Shown: positions 23,757 through 32,750, numbered from the stretch's first letter. The stretch: 64,000 bases of DNA from Rhizobium sp. NLR16a (GCF_017948245.1 NZ_CP072865.1:2877501-2941500), one strand, 5' to 3'. Notes: generated from the sequence alone by a model not told the origin. Program-made: numbers and translations.

Positions 23757-26700
23757 ATGGCGCAGGGCGTCGTTTCTCTCAGCGGGACTCTGACTCAGAA
23801 TCAGACTTTGGCGGCAAATGTCACCGATGTTGACGGGTTACCGTCAGGGACGGTCATTACCTATCAGTGGCAGCAGAGCAGCGATAACGGTGCCACCTGG
23901 AGCAACATAACAGGTGCAGCCACAGCCGCCCTGACCTTGCAGCAGGCTCAGGTCGGAAAGCGGGTGCGGGCAACCGCTGCTTACACCGATGCTTTGGGCA
24001 ACCAGGAACTGGTTGCCAGCACCACCAATACCGCTGTCGCCAACGTGAGCGACATAGGCGTAGTCGCGATCACCGGTACACCCGTACAAGGCCAGGCCCT
24101 GGCCGCCGCGATCTCGGATCTGGATGGGCTCGCCAACGTGGCGATCACCTATCGTTGGCAGCAACTGATCGGAACCACCTGGAGCAACATCGCGAACGCC
24201 AACGGTTCAACGTGGACGCTTCAGGCAGCGCAGGTCGGCAGGCAGGTCCGCGTCCAGGTAACCTATACCGATCAGTCGGGAGGAACCGAAAACAATCGAA
24301 CCAGCCTGGCCACATCCCCGATCGTCGCGAGCAATCCTGCCGGCAACGACATTGGCATCGTCTCCATCATCGGGGCCGCAACTCAAAATCGGACGATCGC
24401 GGCTGGTGTTACCGATGTTGACGGGCTCCCGGCCGGGACCATCGTCGCCTACCAATGGCAGCAAAGCAGCAATGGCGGCGGCACGTGGAGCAACATTGCC
24501 GGCGCCACTGCGAAAACACTCAGCCTGCAGCAAGCACTGGTTGGGGAGCAGGTTCGAGCGACCGCCACGTACACCGATGCCCTTGGCAACAACGAGACGG
24601 TCGCCAGCGGTCCGACGACGGCAGTCGCCAACTTGAACGACGCAGGCGTGGCGACGATCACCGGTACGCCCGTTCAAGGACAAGCCCTGACTGCGGCCGT
24701 TACCGACCTCGATGGGCTCGCCAACGTGTCGATCACCTATCGCTGGCAGCAGTTGATCGGGACGACCTGGACCGACATCGCCGGAGCCACCGGTCCGAAC
24801 TGGACACTCCAGGCGGCGCAGGTGGGCAGGCAAGTTCGTGTCAGGACCACTTACACCGATCAGCTGGGTGGTGTCGAAGCCAACCGGGCGAGCACGCCGA
24901 CCGCAGCCATTGTCAGTGCCAACAACCACCCGGGTGTGCTTGGCATCAGCGGCACCGCGACGCAAGGTCAGGTGTTGACGGCCGCTGTCACCGACGCGGA
25001 CGGTGTGCCGGGATCCGTGACCTATCAGTGGCAGCAGAGCAGCAACGGCACCACCTGGAGCAATATCGGTGGAGCGACTGCCAAGACGCTGACCCTGCAG
25101 CAGGCCCAGGTCGGCAATTTCGTGCGGGCAACGGCCAGTTACATCGACAACCTGGGCAACAGCGAGAATGTCACCAGCCCAGCGACGCCCTCGGCAGTCG
25201 CCAATGTCAATGATCCCGGCGTGATCTCGATCACTGGCATAGCGAGCCAGGGCCAGACCTTGACCGCCAGCCTCAGTGACATCGATGGCCTGCCGGCAAG
25301 CGTCAGCTATCTGTGGCAGAGCAGCGACAACGGCACGACGTGGAGTGACGTCGCGGGCGGGCAAAGCCTGACACTGGGCAGCAGTCTCGTCGGCAAGCGC
25401 GTGCGGGTCAATGCCACTTATACCGACCTGCTTGGCACTGGCGAGACCGTCGTGAGCGCGGCGACTGCCCCGATTACCTCCGTAAGTTCCAGCCCCGTCA
25501 GCCTCTTCACCACCCAGACACCGGCCCAACCCAACTTCACCGACGGGCCTGGAGTGGACTGGGAAGTCGGGATGCGCTTCGTCAGCAGCAATACCGGTTC
25601 GATCCAGGCGGTCCGCTATTACAAGGCCCCCAGCGAGACCGGCACGCATGTCGGCCGCATCTGGTCGGCTACCGGGCAGCAACTGGCAAGCGTCACCTTC
25701 ACCAACGAGACCGCCTCAGGCTGGCAGCAGCAGACTTTGGCAAGCCCGCTGGTCATCAATGCGGGCACCACCTATGTCGTCTCGGTCAATGCCAACAGCT
25801 ACTATTCGCTGACCTCGAACGGCTTTGCCAACCCGATCAGCAATGGCGGATTGACCGCCCCGGTCGGCGCCGGCGTCTACAACGATACCATCGGCACGTT
25901 TCCGACCCTGGTCTACCAGAATGAAAACTACTTCCGCGATGTCGTGTTTTCTGCCGCGGCGGCGAATCCCGACAACCACCCGGGTGTGCTTGGCATCAGC
26001 GGCACCGCGACGCAAGGTCAGGTGTTGACGGCCGCTGTCACCGACGCGGACGGTGTGCCGGGATCCGTGACCTATCAGTGGCAGCAGAGCAGCAACGGCA
26101 CCACCTGGAGCAATATCGGTGGAGCGACTGCCAAGACGCTGACCCTGCAGCAGGCCCAGGTCGGCAATTTCGTGCGGGCAACGGCCAGTTACATCGACAA
26201 CCTGGGCAACAGCGAGAATGTCACCAGCCCAGCGACGCCCTCGGCAGTCGCCAATGTCAATGATCCCGGCGTGATCTCGATCACTGGCATAGCGAGCCAG
26301 GGCCAGACCTTGACCGCCAGCCTCAGTGACATCGATGGCCTGCCGGCAAGCGTCAGCTATCTGTGGCAGAGCAGCGACAACGGCACGACGTGGAGTGACG
26401 TCGCGGGCGGGCAAAGCCTGACACTGGGCAGCAGTCTCGTCGGCAAGCGCGTGCGGGTCAATGCCACTTATACCGACCTGCTTGGCACTGGCGAGACCGT
26501 CGTGAGCGCGGCGACTGCCCCGATTACCTCCGTAAGTTCCAGCCCCGTCAGCCTCTTCACCACCCAGACACCGGCCCAACCCAACTTCACCGACGGGCCT
26601 GGAGTGGACTGGGAAGTCGGGATGCGCTTCGTCAGCAGCAATACCGGTTCGATCCAGGCGGTCCGCTATTACAAGGCCCCCAGCGAGACCGGCACGCATG

Positions 26701-29087
26701 TCGGCCGCATCTGGTCGGCTACCGGGCAGCAACTGGCAAGCGTCACCTTCACCAACGAGACCGCCTCAGGCTGGCAGCAGCAGACTTTGGCAAGCCCGCT
26801 GGTCATCAATGCGGGCACCACCTATGTCGTCTCGGTCAATGCCAACAGCTACTATTCGCTGACCTCGAACGGCTTCGCCAACCCGATCAGCAATGGCGGA
26901 TTGACCGCCCCGGTCGGCGCCGGCGTCTACAACGATACCATCGGCACGTTTCCGACCCTGGTCTACCAGAATGAAAACTACTTCCGCGATGTCGTGTTTT
27001 CTGCTGGATCAAGCGTTGCCTTGCGGGACAACAACACCATCTTCGTCAGTGAAACAGCGGGCGCTGCAACAATCACCGTCGTTCGCACAGGCAGCACGAG
27101 CGGGCCGCTGACACTGGAGTACACGACCAACGAGATCGGCGGAGCCGGAGCGGCACAGGCTGGAGCGGACTATACGCCGCCGACCTTCAATGGCCGAGCC
27201 AATACCGGGCAAGTTGTTTTCGCGGACGGCGAGAGCAGCAAGACGTTTGCAATCCCGATCGTCAATGACCCCGATGCCGAAGGGACCGAGACATTTTCCG
27301 TCGGCATCCAGAATCCCGGGCCTGGTGGCTCGCTGGCAGCGCCGCGGACTGTTCTGGTCTCGATCGTCGACGACGACTCCGCACCCACCATCTCCGTGAG
27401 CAATCCGGTCATCACCTTGTCGGAGGCGGCGGTCGCCGCCACGATCACGGTTCAGCGCAGTGGAAACATCGATGCCGCGGCCACCGTTGCATATGCTACG
27501 AGCAATGGCAGCGCGATCGCGGGCTCCGATTATACGACAACAACGGGCGTGCTCACATTTGCCGCCGGGCAGGCGATCCAGACCATTTCTGTTCCGCTGC
27601 TCAACAACACGACGGCCGAGAGCAACGAAAGCTTCACTGTAACCTTGAGCAACCCGACAGGCGCTGTCCTGGGGAGCCAAACGACCGCGACCGTCAACAT
27701 CCTGGACGACGACAGCAACCTCGGCAATCTGGTCCGCCAGACCGTGGTGTCCGGCTTGACCGAGCCAACGACCCTGGATTGGACGCCCGATGGCCGCTAT
27801 ATGGTTGTCGCGCAACAGAATGGCGTTGTGCGGGTGGTGGACAACGGCACGTTGAGATCGACGCCGCTTGTCGATTTGTCCAGCCAGGTCAACTATACGC
27901 CCGGAGATCGGGGGATGCTGGGGCTGGCAATTCATCCGAACTTCGCGGCAAATCCATACGTCTATCTGCTCTACACTTACGACCCGCCGGAAACTGCGAA
28001 TGGAACCGGCCTGGCGGGACCTGATACCAAAGGGAACCGTCCTTCGCGTCTCGTTCGGCTTACGGTCAACCCCAACACGATGATCGCCGATCCGGCCAGC
28101 ATGGTCGTGCTGGCCGGTACCAATAGCACCTGGGCATACACCAGCCGTCCGGATCTCGACAGTACCGGCGCTGTGAACATACCGCCATCGGGCATCGTTA
28201 ACGGCACCACCATTACCGCCCCTGCAAGCCAGATCGAGGTGGGAACGCAGGACAACGATCCAGATCGCGCCGGAATCCAGAACCAGAATATTCGGGACTA
28301 TCTGGCGACGGACAGTGACTCCCATTCCAATGGAGCTCTCCATTTCGGGCCTGACGGCATGCTGTACTTCAGCAACGGAGACGGCACGTCTTACAATTTC
28401 ATGGACCCTCGCACGGTTCGCGCTCAAGACGTTCACAATCTGTCCGGCAAAGTCCTGAGGATAGATCCGATGACCGGCGCGGGCGTTCCGGGGAACCCCT
28501 TCTATGACCCCGCAGATCCCAACAGCAATCAGTCCAAGGTCTTCTATTCCGGCGTGCGCAACGCCTATCGCTTCACCTTCGATCCGGTGACCAACCTGCC
28601 CGTGCTCGGAGATGTCGGCTGGAACAGTTGGGAGGAAATAAATACCGGTCCCGCCGGATCGAATTTCGGTTGGCCGTATCTGGAAGGTCCCGGCCGAACG
28701 GGCGGCTACCAGGATCTCCCTCAGGCGATCAGCTTCTACAACAATGGGAACCGAAACAGTCCTTCCGATCAGGCTGCTGTTTTTCCGCTGCTATCGAGAA
28801 GCCACGGCGCGCCTGACGGCGCCTCCGCGATCACGGTCGGGGATTTCTACAACAACGATACCCTGATGTTTGCGGATCTTGTCAATGGAAATGTGTACAC
28901 CGCAACAATGAACGCAAGCAGGCAGATCACGAACGTACAGGTCTTCGACACCGGCGTCCCCTACCTGGTAGACATCGCGAAGGGACCGGACGGCTGGCTT
29001 TACGGTGCTGATTTGGGCACCGGCACCATCCGTCGCTGGGCAGACCCCAATGTGCCGACCGGCGGGAACCTGTTGGCACCGACTTGA
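23757..29087 (+). CDS. Giant repeat protein with Calx-beta and glucose/sorbosone dehydrogenase domains
   Basis: 1776 residues from ATG 23757, with GGAGGT 6 nt before it. Residues about 1-385 are four Ig-like repeats of about 95 residues (ITYRWQQ, LTLQQAQVG and YTD...G landmarks). Residues 389-733 and 739-1083 are two nearly identical 350-residue units, each two Ig-like repeats plus a DUF4082-like domain (SLFTTQTPAQPNFTDGPG). Residues about 1085-1320 are two Calx-beta domains (SETAGAATITVVRTG; FTVTLSNPTGA...DDDS). Residues about 1322-1760 form a GSDH/PQQ-type beta-propeller (HFGPDGMLYFSNGDG, SGVRNAYRFTFDP, DVGWNSWEEIN). No N-terminal signal peptide is seen, so type I secretion is the likely route. 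Only the sugar-dehydrogenase class is predicted; the substrate is not. Confidence 0.8.
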   Translation: MAQGVVSLSGTLTQNQTLAANVTDVDGLPSGTVITYQWQQSSDNGATWSNITGAATAALTLQQAQVGKRVRATAAYTDALGNQELVASTTNTAVANVSDIGVVAITGTPVQGQALAAAISDLDGLANVAITYRWQQLIGTTWSNIANANGSTWTLQAAQVGRQVRVQVTYTDQSGGTENNRTSLATSPIVASNPAGNDIGIVSIIGAATQNRTIAAGVTDVDGLPAGTIVAYQWQQSSNGGGTWSNIAGATAKTLSLQQALVGEQVRATATYTDALGNNETVASGPTTAVANLNDAGVATITGTPVQGQALTAAVTDLDGLANVSITYRWQQLIGTTWTDIAGATGPNWTLQAAQVGRQVRVRTTYTDQLGGVEANRASTPTAAIVSANNHPGVLGISGTATQGQVLTAAVTDADGVPGSVTYQWQQSSNGTTWSNIGGATAKTLTLQQAQVGNFVRATASYIDNLGNSENVTSPATPSAVANVNDPGVISITGIASQGQTLTASLSDIDGLPASVSYLWQSSDNGTTWSDVAGGQSLTLGSSLVGKRVRVNATYTDLLGTGETVVSAATAPITSVSSSPVSLFTTQTPAQPNFTDGPGVDWEVGMRFVSSNTGSIQAVRYYKAPSETGTHVGRIWSATGQQLASVTFTNETASGWQQQTLASPLVINAGTTYVVSVNANSYYSLTSNGFANPISNGGLTAPVGAGVYNDTIGTFPTLVYQNENYFRDVVFSAAAANPDNHPGVLGISGTATQGQVLTAAVTDADGVPGSVTYQWQQSSNGTTWSNIGGATAKTLTLQQAQVGNFVRATASYIDNLGNSENVTSPATPSAVANVNDPGVISITGIASQGQTLTASLSDIDGLPASVSYLWQSSDNGTTWSDVAGGQSLTLGSSLVGKRVRVNATYTDLLGTGETVVSAATAPITSVSSSPVSLFTTQTPAQPNFTDGPGVDWEVGMRFVSSNTGSIQAVRYYKAPSETGTHVGRIWSATGQQLASVTFTNETASGWQQQTLASPLVINAGTTYVVSVNANSYYSLTSNGFANPISNGGLTAPVGAGVYNDTIGTFPTLVYQNENYFRDVVFSAGSSVALRDNNTIFVSETAGAATITVVRTGSTSGPLTLEYTTNEIGGAGAAQAGADYTPPTFNGRANTGQVVFADGESSKTFAIPIVNDPDAEGTETFSVGIQNPGPGGSLAAPRTVLVSIVDDDSAPTISVSNPVITLSEAAVAATITVQRSGNIDAAATVAYATSNGSAIAGSDYTTTTGVLTFAAGQAIQTISVPLLNNTTAESNESFTVTLSNPTGAVLGSQTTATVNILDDDSNLGNLVRQTVVSGLTEPTTLDWTPDGRYMVVAQQNGVVRVVDNGTLRSTPLVDLSSQVNYTPGDRGMLGLAIHPNFAANPYVYLLYTYDPPETANGTGLAGPDTKGNRPSRLVRLTVNPNTMIADPASMVVLAGTNSTWAYTSRPDLDSTGAVNIPPSGIVNGTTITAPASQIEVGTQDNDPDRAGIQNQNIRDYLATDSDSHSNGALHFGPDGMLYFSNGDGTSYNFMDPRTVRAQDVHNLSGKVLRIDPMTGAGVPGNPFYDPADPNSNQSKVFYSGVRNAYRFTFDPVTNLPVLGDVGWNSWEEINTGPAGSNFGWPYLEGPGRTGGYQDLPQAISFYNNGNRNSPSDQAAVFPLLSRSHGAPDGASAITVGDFYNNDTLMFADLVNGNVYTATMNASRQITNVQVFDTGVPYLVDIAKGPDGWLYGADLGTGTIRRWADPNVPTGGNLLAPT
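24922..25954 (+). repeat. Internal direct repeat, copy A (period 1,050 bp)
   Basis: 1,033 bp repeated at 25972-27004 with exactly 1,050-bp offset, which keeps the reading frame. Comparing the two by eye, I find one difference (T25826/C26876, synonymous Phe). It encodes two Ig-like repeats and one DUF4082-like domain. Confidence 0.9.
25972..27004 (+). repeat. Internal direct repeat, copy B
   Basis: Second copy of the 1,033-bp unit. Identity ends at 27004, where copy A continues with GCGGCGGCGAATCCCGAC into copy B and copy B continues into the Calx-beta region. The junction linker lies between two domain boundaries. Confidence 0.9.
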
Positions 29088-29165
29088 GCCGTAGCACATC
29101 GGCAGCCCCCTTATGCAGTATTGAACGCGTAACAGGCGATGCCGAGACAATGAGGGAGGCTGGCG

Positions 29166-30020
29166 ATGCCGCCGAGAGCTAATCGGTCAAGCTCAGGGTT
29201 CAAGAATATTGGGATATTGAACTTCCTCCGCAAAATCCTGGTAGCAGTACTTCTGCCAGTTCTTTCAGCAAATCTTTCATTCGGTGCGGAAAGGACATTT
29301 AAACTTCCTGGCTTCACCCACCCGTTTAGAGTTACGACGGAGCGCAATCAGCCGGGCGGCTTTACAATGGTGAAAGACCCGCTGGATCAGTACAACGCGG
29401 CCAAGGTGTTCAAATTTTCGATCAACCCAGGTCCGTGCGTACGGGACGACTGCGAGCAACAGTCGGCTCGCGCGACGGTTCAGCAGGGACGCAAGGCCAA
29501 GCAACCCAAGGAGGCATGGTATGGTTGGGACATGTATTTCGTGCCCGACTTTCCGATTGGTTCGAAGCAGGTCAGAGGTCACGAGATATTCGTCGAATTC
29601 AAGGATCAGGACCAATGCCAACTCGTGGCCCTGACCACCAATCCCCATAGCAACGACCAATTCCTTTCATGGAGTATGGAAAAGCCAAGCGGGAAGCAGA
29701 TGACCCAGTTCGGCGGTGACTGTATTGACCTTTTTGACATGCGCGTCGCGCCCATCAGCGAACTGGCGGGCGCTTGGCACCGTTTCGAACTCCTTGTTCG
29801 ATGGACCAGGGAAGGCGACGGACGCTTCATGATGTTTCTGGATGGGAAGCAGGTCGTGGACTATCACGGCGTTACCTGTTTTTCATGCGATAAGCTAAAT
29901 TACTTTCTTTTCGGCAACTACCTGTGTTGCACGACTGGCACCAAATTGGTGGTGCCCGCGACGGTCTACTATCGCTACGTCAGCATGGCGAAGTCGCGTG
30001 AGGCTCTCGTTTGGAAGTAG
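29166..30020 (+). CDS. Secreted polysaccharide lyase (heparin-lyase-I-like fold)
   Basis: 284 residues starting MPPRANRSSSGFKNIGILNF, with GGAGG 6 nt upstream. A basic N-terminus and a hydrophobic segment (ILVAVLLPVLSANLSFG) form a long signal peptide. The mature protein fits the polysaccharide lyase family with a concanavalin-like jelly roll: PKEAWYGWDMYFVPDF, FVEFKDQDQCQLVAL, AGAWHRFELLVRWT and GRFMMFLDGKQVVDY. Six Cys are present and could give disulfides. The substrate may be a uronic-acid-containing polysaccharide. It lies 78 nt after the giant dehydrogenase gene and may be co-transcribed. Confidence 0.7.
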   Translation: MPPRANRSSSGFKNIGILNFLRKILVAVLLPVLSANLSFGAERTFKLPGFTHPFRVTTERNQPGGFTMVKDPLDQYNAAKVFKFSINPGPCVRDDCEQQSARATVQQGRKAKQPKEAWYGWDMYFVPDFPIGSKQVRGHEIFVEFKDQDQCQLVALTTNPHSNDQFLSWSMEKPSGKQMTQFGGDCIDLFDMRVAPISELAGAWHRFELLVRWTREGDGRFMMFLDGKQVVDYHGVTCFSCDKLNYFLFGNYLCCTTGTKLVVPATVYYRYVSMAKSREALVWK

Positions 30021-30302
30021 TTCAGCAGGATCGACGGCGATGGGGCGGCTCCGCGAACAACGAAGTTTGCGGAGCCGAAGTGCACGGAGGGAGGTGGGCG
30101 GCGCCATAAGGCCGCGGGTGTTAGAACCCCTCACCTTGATACGATCCGAGGATGAGCTCGACTGAACATCACTCGGCGATTTCTTTCGAATTCTCCTGGA
30201 AGTGGGCTCGGGCAGTCTCGTCAAGATCGATCAGCTTGTCGATCGCTTCCTCAATCAGCGGCGAGATGATCGGGCGTAGAGCGGCTCCGGTAGGATGCCG
30301 AC

Positions 30303-30326
30303 AAAAAAGCCCCGCCGTAACGGGGC
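30303..30326 (-). terminator. Intrinsic terminator (minus strand)
   Basis: GCCCCG (30309-30314) pairs with CGGGGC (30321-30326) across a 6-nt loop. It is followed on the minus strand by six U. No intact minus-strand gene is seen upstream, so it is either relic or ends an untranslated RNA. Confidence 0.6.
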
Positions 30327-30480
30327 AAGTCTTGACAACACGGATCGCACAGGAGGAACACCCGTGCTTTCCTGTTGCTTCAACGAAAGAGGGACTGGCT
30401 ATGTTCCGATACGGTGTTGGACACAGTAGAACGCAGCTTCATCTTCTCATTGAGCACTTGAAGAAGGCGTTATTTGTCTC

Positions 30481-30529
30481 GCCAGGGAGGTTCTGACTGG
30501 ATACAGCAACATTGCTAAACCTCCCTGGC
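30481..30529. repeat. Perfect 12-bp inverted repeat
   Basis: GCCAGGGAGGTT (30481-30492) and AACCTCCCTGGC (30518-30529) pair perfectly around a 25-nt loop. There is no U-tract on either side, so it is not a standard terminator. The left arm covers the end of the 31-residue mini-frame. Confidence 0.6.
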
Positions 30530-30639
30530 GTCCTCTTGACAAGGATGAATAAAATCTAGCTCGACTCTTACCAAGAAAAAGACGGACTTAAGTCGGGCAT
30601 TGGGCGCCGTGGTTTTGTAGTGCGGTTCAAGCATGACGC

Positions 30640-30665
30640 AAAAAAAGCCCCGCAGCTCAGCGGGG
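30640..30665 (-). terminator. Intrinsic terminator (minus strand)
   Basis: CCCCGC (30648-30653) pairs with GCGGGG (30660-30665), loop AGCTCA, followed by a run of seven U on the minus strand. No gene is obvious upstream before the plus-strand gene at 30888. Confidence 0.6.
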
Positions 30666-30887
30666 ATTAGCAGATTGGGGTTTTTTTTGGCTTTGCGCAC
30701 CTAGGCGCTGCACAACTATTCTCAACGATGTTTTCTTTACTGCAATAAGTACGACTTTATCACTTTGACTTAGGGTCGAATGCATAAATGTGCGAAACCG
30801 CACTGACGGTTGGTCTTAGAAGGCTGATGCACTACGGTTTTCTTATCGCGCTCCGAGCGAACTGTTGCGACGCTTAGGGAGGATGAT

Positions 30888-31136
30888 ATGGCGGACTTCA
30901 ATCTCTTACTTCAGCTGGAAGACGTGAACGTGATTTCGGATGCTGTTCGTACTTGGTTCCGGCACAATCACGCCGCGCCGACGGAACAATCAATGCAGCT
31001 TCTTTGCAGCTCGGCAGTCGACCTATTTAATGAAGGACATAAGACGCGCGAGGAGCTGGTCACGCTGCTGATCATGAAGTTTGATAGCAGTCATTCGCTG
31101 CAGGTCAACGCGCCGACGTCCACATCTCATCATTGA
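30888..31136 (+). CDS. Small conserved rhizobial protein
   Basis: 82 residues from ATG 30888 (MADFNLLLQLEDVNVISDAV), preceded by a strong GGAGGA. It is all-helical: an N-terminal helix, WFRHNHAAPTEQSMQLLCSS, and a C-terminal helix EGHKTREELVTLLIMKFDSS. I recognise the pattern from accessory regions of rhizobial genomes but no function is known. It overlaps only a minus-strand frame that continues past the frameshift of the neighbouring sunset-domain relic. Confidence 0.65.
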   Translation: MADFNLLLQLEDVNVISDAVRTWFRHNHAAPTEQSMQLLCSSAVDLFNEGHKTREELVTLLIMKFDSSHSLQVNAPTSTSHH

Positions 31137-31228
31137 CCAGTGATATCGGCCATGAATGCCGAGCGCCGGCAGGTGACCGACAGGGTCGCCACGCAAGCGG
31201 CCTTTCCAATTCAGGCCATCTCCGCTCA

Positions 31229-31545
31229 TTACGATTTCGCTTTCCGCCAGCCGGCGGCCCAAGCTTAAATTCCGAGCAGAACCATCGTTCTCCATACGTG
31301 GGGCTGATCTTCGTCTGCTCGTCGTATCGCTGCCCCGGCACATGGAAGATGCGCTCGCCAGTCTCGATGGAGATGTTGCCCTTGATCCTGCACGATAGAC
31401 CGGAGCCGCCAGAAGCGCCCCAGGAGGCCAGCATGTCGCTTGCGGTCCAGCCGCCGGCTGCACCAAACGCGACCGCGCCGATGACCAAACCCGGCGCCCT
31501 GAACAGCACCGATTTCTTCTGCGGAACGCGATACTCCTGACGCAT
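31229..31545 (-). pseudogene. Sunset-domain membrane protein, frameshifted
   Basis: From ATG 31545-31543: residues about 13-30 form one membrane segment (APGLVIGAVAFGAAGGW). The domain CRIKGNISIETGERIFHVPG, QRYDEQTKISPTYGERWFCSE follows. At 31266-31269 the frame is lost. Inserting one G (GAATTT-G-AAGC) continues the expected ending EAWAAGWRKAKS and stops at 31229-31231. Without repair, the frame runs on to 31105 with unrelated residues. Family members have about this restored length (105-110 residues). A sequencing error is possible. Confidence 0.6.
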
Positions 31546-31665
31546 GCCGCATCCCCGTCATTCGCGCGAGGATTGTAGCCGCGCTAGAGCATGGCGAATA
31601 TCTATCCAAAAGGCTTATCTGGACCTGCTTGGGCTGAGCGGCCCTGAAGGTTCCAGTGCGCCGGA

Positions 31666-32037
31666 CTACTTGGCGACATGCCAAACTCCGCCGACGCCAT
31701 CGCCGGTCATATCGCCAGGCTTCTTGTCTCCGGCGAAGGTGTAAAGCGGCTTTCCTTGGTAAGCCCACATCTCCTTGCCGTCGGCCGCCTTGACAAGTGA
31801 CCATTCGCCTTCGGCCTTGGCCTTGGCGGCGGCGTGGAAGGCCGGCCATTTCTTCAAGCAGGCCTCGTCGCAGTTTGATTTGCCCATGGCGTCTTTGTCG
31901 AACGTATAGAGTGTCATACCTTTGGCGTTTGCCAGGATCTTACCCATCTTCGTGTCGACCATTTTGGCCGGTTCCGCTGCAAAAGCCGAAAAGACAGTCG
32001 CAGCCAACAGGCCCATGGAGACGATCAGCGTTTTCAT
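31666..32037 (-). CDS. Secreted lipoprotein-15-type repeat protein (COG4315)
   Basis: 123 residues starting MKTLIVSMGLLAATVFSAFA, a clear signal peptide cleaved before AEPAKMV. Two copies of the YTFxxD motif are present: MTLYTFDKDAMGKSNC and KPLYTFAGDKKPGDM. Cys residues lie in NCDEACLKKWPAF, which is also typical. This is the COG4315/Lipoprotein_15 family of small periplasmic proteins of unknown function. There is no lipobox, so it is probably soluble. It is an intact gene in an otherwise decaying zone. Confidence 0.8.
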   Translation of the reverse strand: MKTLIVSMGLLAATVFSAFAAEPAKMVDTKMGKILANAKGMTLYTFDKDAMGKSNCDEACLKKWPAFHAAAKAKAEGEWSLVKAADGKEMWAYQGKPLYTFAGDKKPGDMTGDGVGGVWHVAK

Positions 32038-32229
32038 GAATACCTCCAGTTCGGGAGTGCCAGCGGGATCTGGCAGGGTCCGATGTGAGCAAGAAACGCT
32101 CCGGCGAGGTGGCGGTTCCGTGATCTAACTGACGGCGATGCAGATTCGGATTTGTCTTGTGTGGATGAGCGACGGGGCTGTAGCCTGGCTGCGGCATTGG
32201 CTCAAGATTAACTGATGAACCCCGCGTTT

Positions 32230-32257
32230 AAAAAAAGCCCCGCGCGGCTCGCGGGGC
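32230..32257 (-). terminator. Intrinsic terminator (minus strand)
   Basis: A perfect 8-bp stem GCCCCGCG/CGCGGGGC with 5-nt loop is followed by seven U on the minus strand. It lies 120 nt after the end of the thermonuclease relic and probably ended that transcript. The rest of 32038-32377 holds no gene. Confidence 0.7.
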
Positions 32258-32377
32258 CAGTGAGCGTGCATGGCAAGGCGGTTGAGGGCGCCTAGCGCAC
32301 GCTCAGGACTAACGTAGGGCCGCGATGAAGGTTCCCGAGGCTCATCCTTTTGGCGGGCGTCAAATCAGCAGCCGACG

Positions 32378-32750
32378 TCAGTCGCACCAATCATTTCGCT
32401 GCTTCGGGCTCCACGTCCTGGCGAAACCTTCCGAAGCAGCTTCTTGCCGATTTCTTCACCATTCGTACGGTAGATGTTGATGAGCGGCCGATGCGATGGC
32501 GTCTTGTCGACCGAGCCGCTGAACACCACCCTCAGACCCTTTTCAGCCAGAAGCTCTTTTAACCTGCCCTTGGCGATCAGGGCCAGCTTCCATTCCTTCA
32601 TGCATTCGGCATGGCTCCCGATCTCCGGCCTCTCGATGCCGGAGACGAACGGAACTCCTTCCCCAGCAGTCTCATGTTCTGCCCATCCCATTTCACGGTG
32701 TCGCAGTCGACCGCCGTCAGAGAGGCGCAGATGATCAGCCCAGCAATCAT
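32378..32750 (-). pseudogene. Thermonuclease (SNase-like) gene with two frameshifts
   Basis: The start is ATG 32750-32748 with GGAG upstream (MIAGLIICASLTAVDCDTVK). The frame breaks at the C-run 32661-32664; adding one G on the coding strand gives LLGEGVPFVSGIERPEIGSH and restores the frame. It breaks again at 32431-32432; adding one G gives LLREGFARTWSPKQRNDWCD and the stop at 32378-32380. With both repairs this is a normal short secreted thermonuclease-family protein. Both lesions delete a G just before GAAGG, which could be mutation or systematic sequencing error. Confidence 0.65.

Larger units (their letters stand above)
30021..30887. other. 867-bp intergenic region with terminators and gene debris
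   Basis: There is no convincing complete gene. On the minus strand near 30160-30290 a fragment reads IISPLIEEAIDKLIDLDE...HFQENSKEIAE-stop, resembling the C-terminal end of small rhizobial proteins; no start is visible. A plus-strand mini-frame 30401-30496 (31 residues, MFRYGVGHSRTQLHLL) has AGAGGGA upstream and is possible but weak. The region also holds two minus-strand terminators and a perfect 12-bp stem. Confidence 0.5.

Noticed and set aside
24207..28436. Long minus-strand open frames (up to 491 residues) opposite the giant gene
   Set aside because: They mirror the repetitive GC-rich plus-strand gene, recur identically in the duplicated part and lack ribosome-binding sites and family features.
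23757..29087. CRISPR-like array in the repeat protein gene
   Set aside because: The repeats are about 285 bp and coding, with no short repeat-spacer pattern; no cas genes are present.
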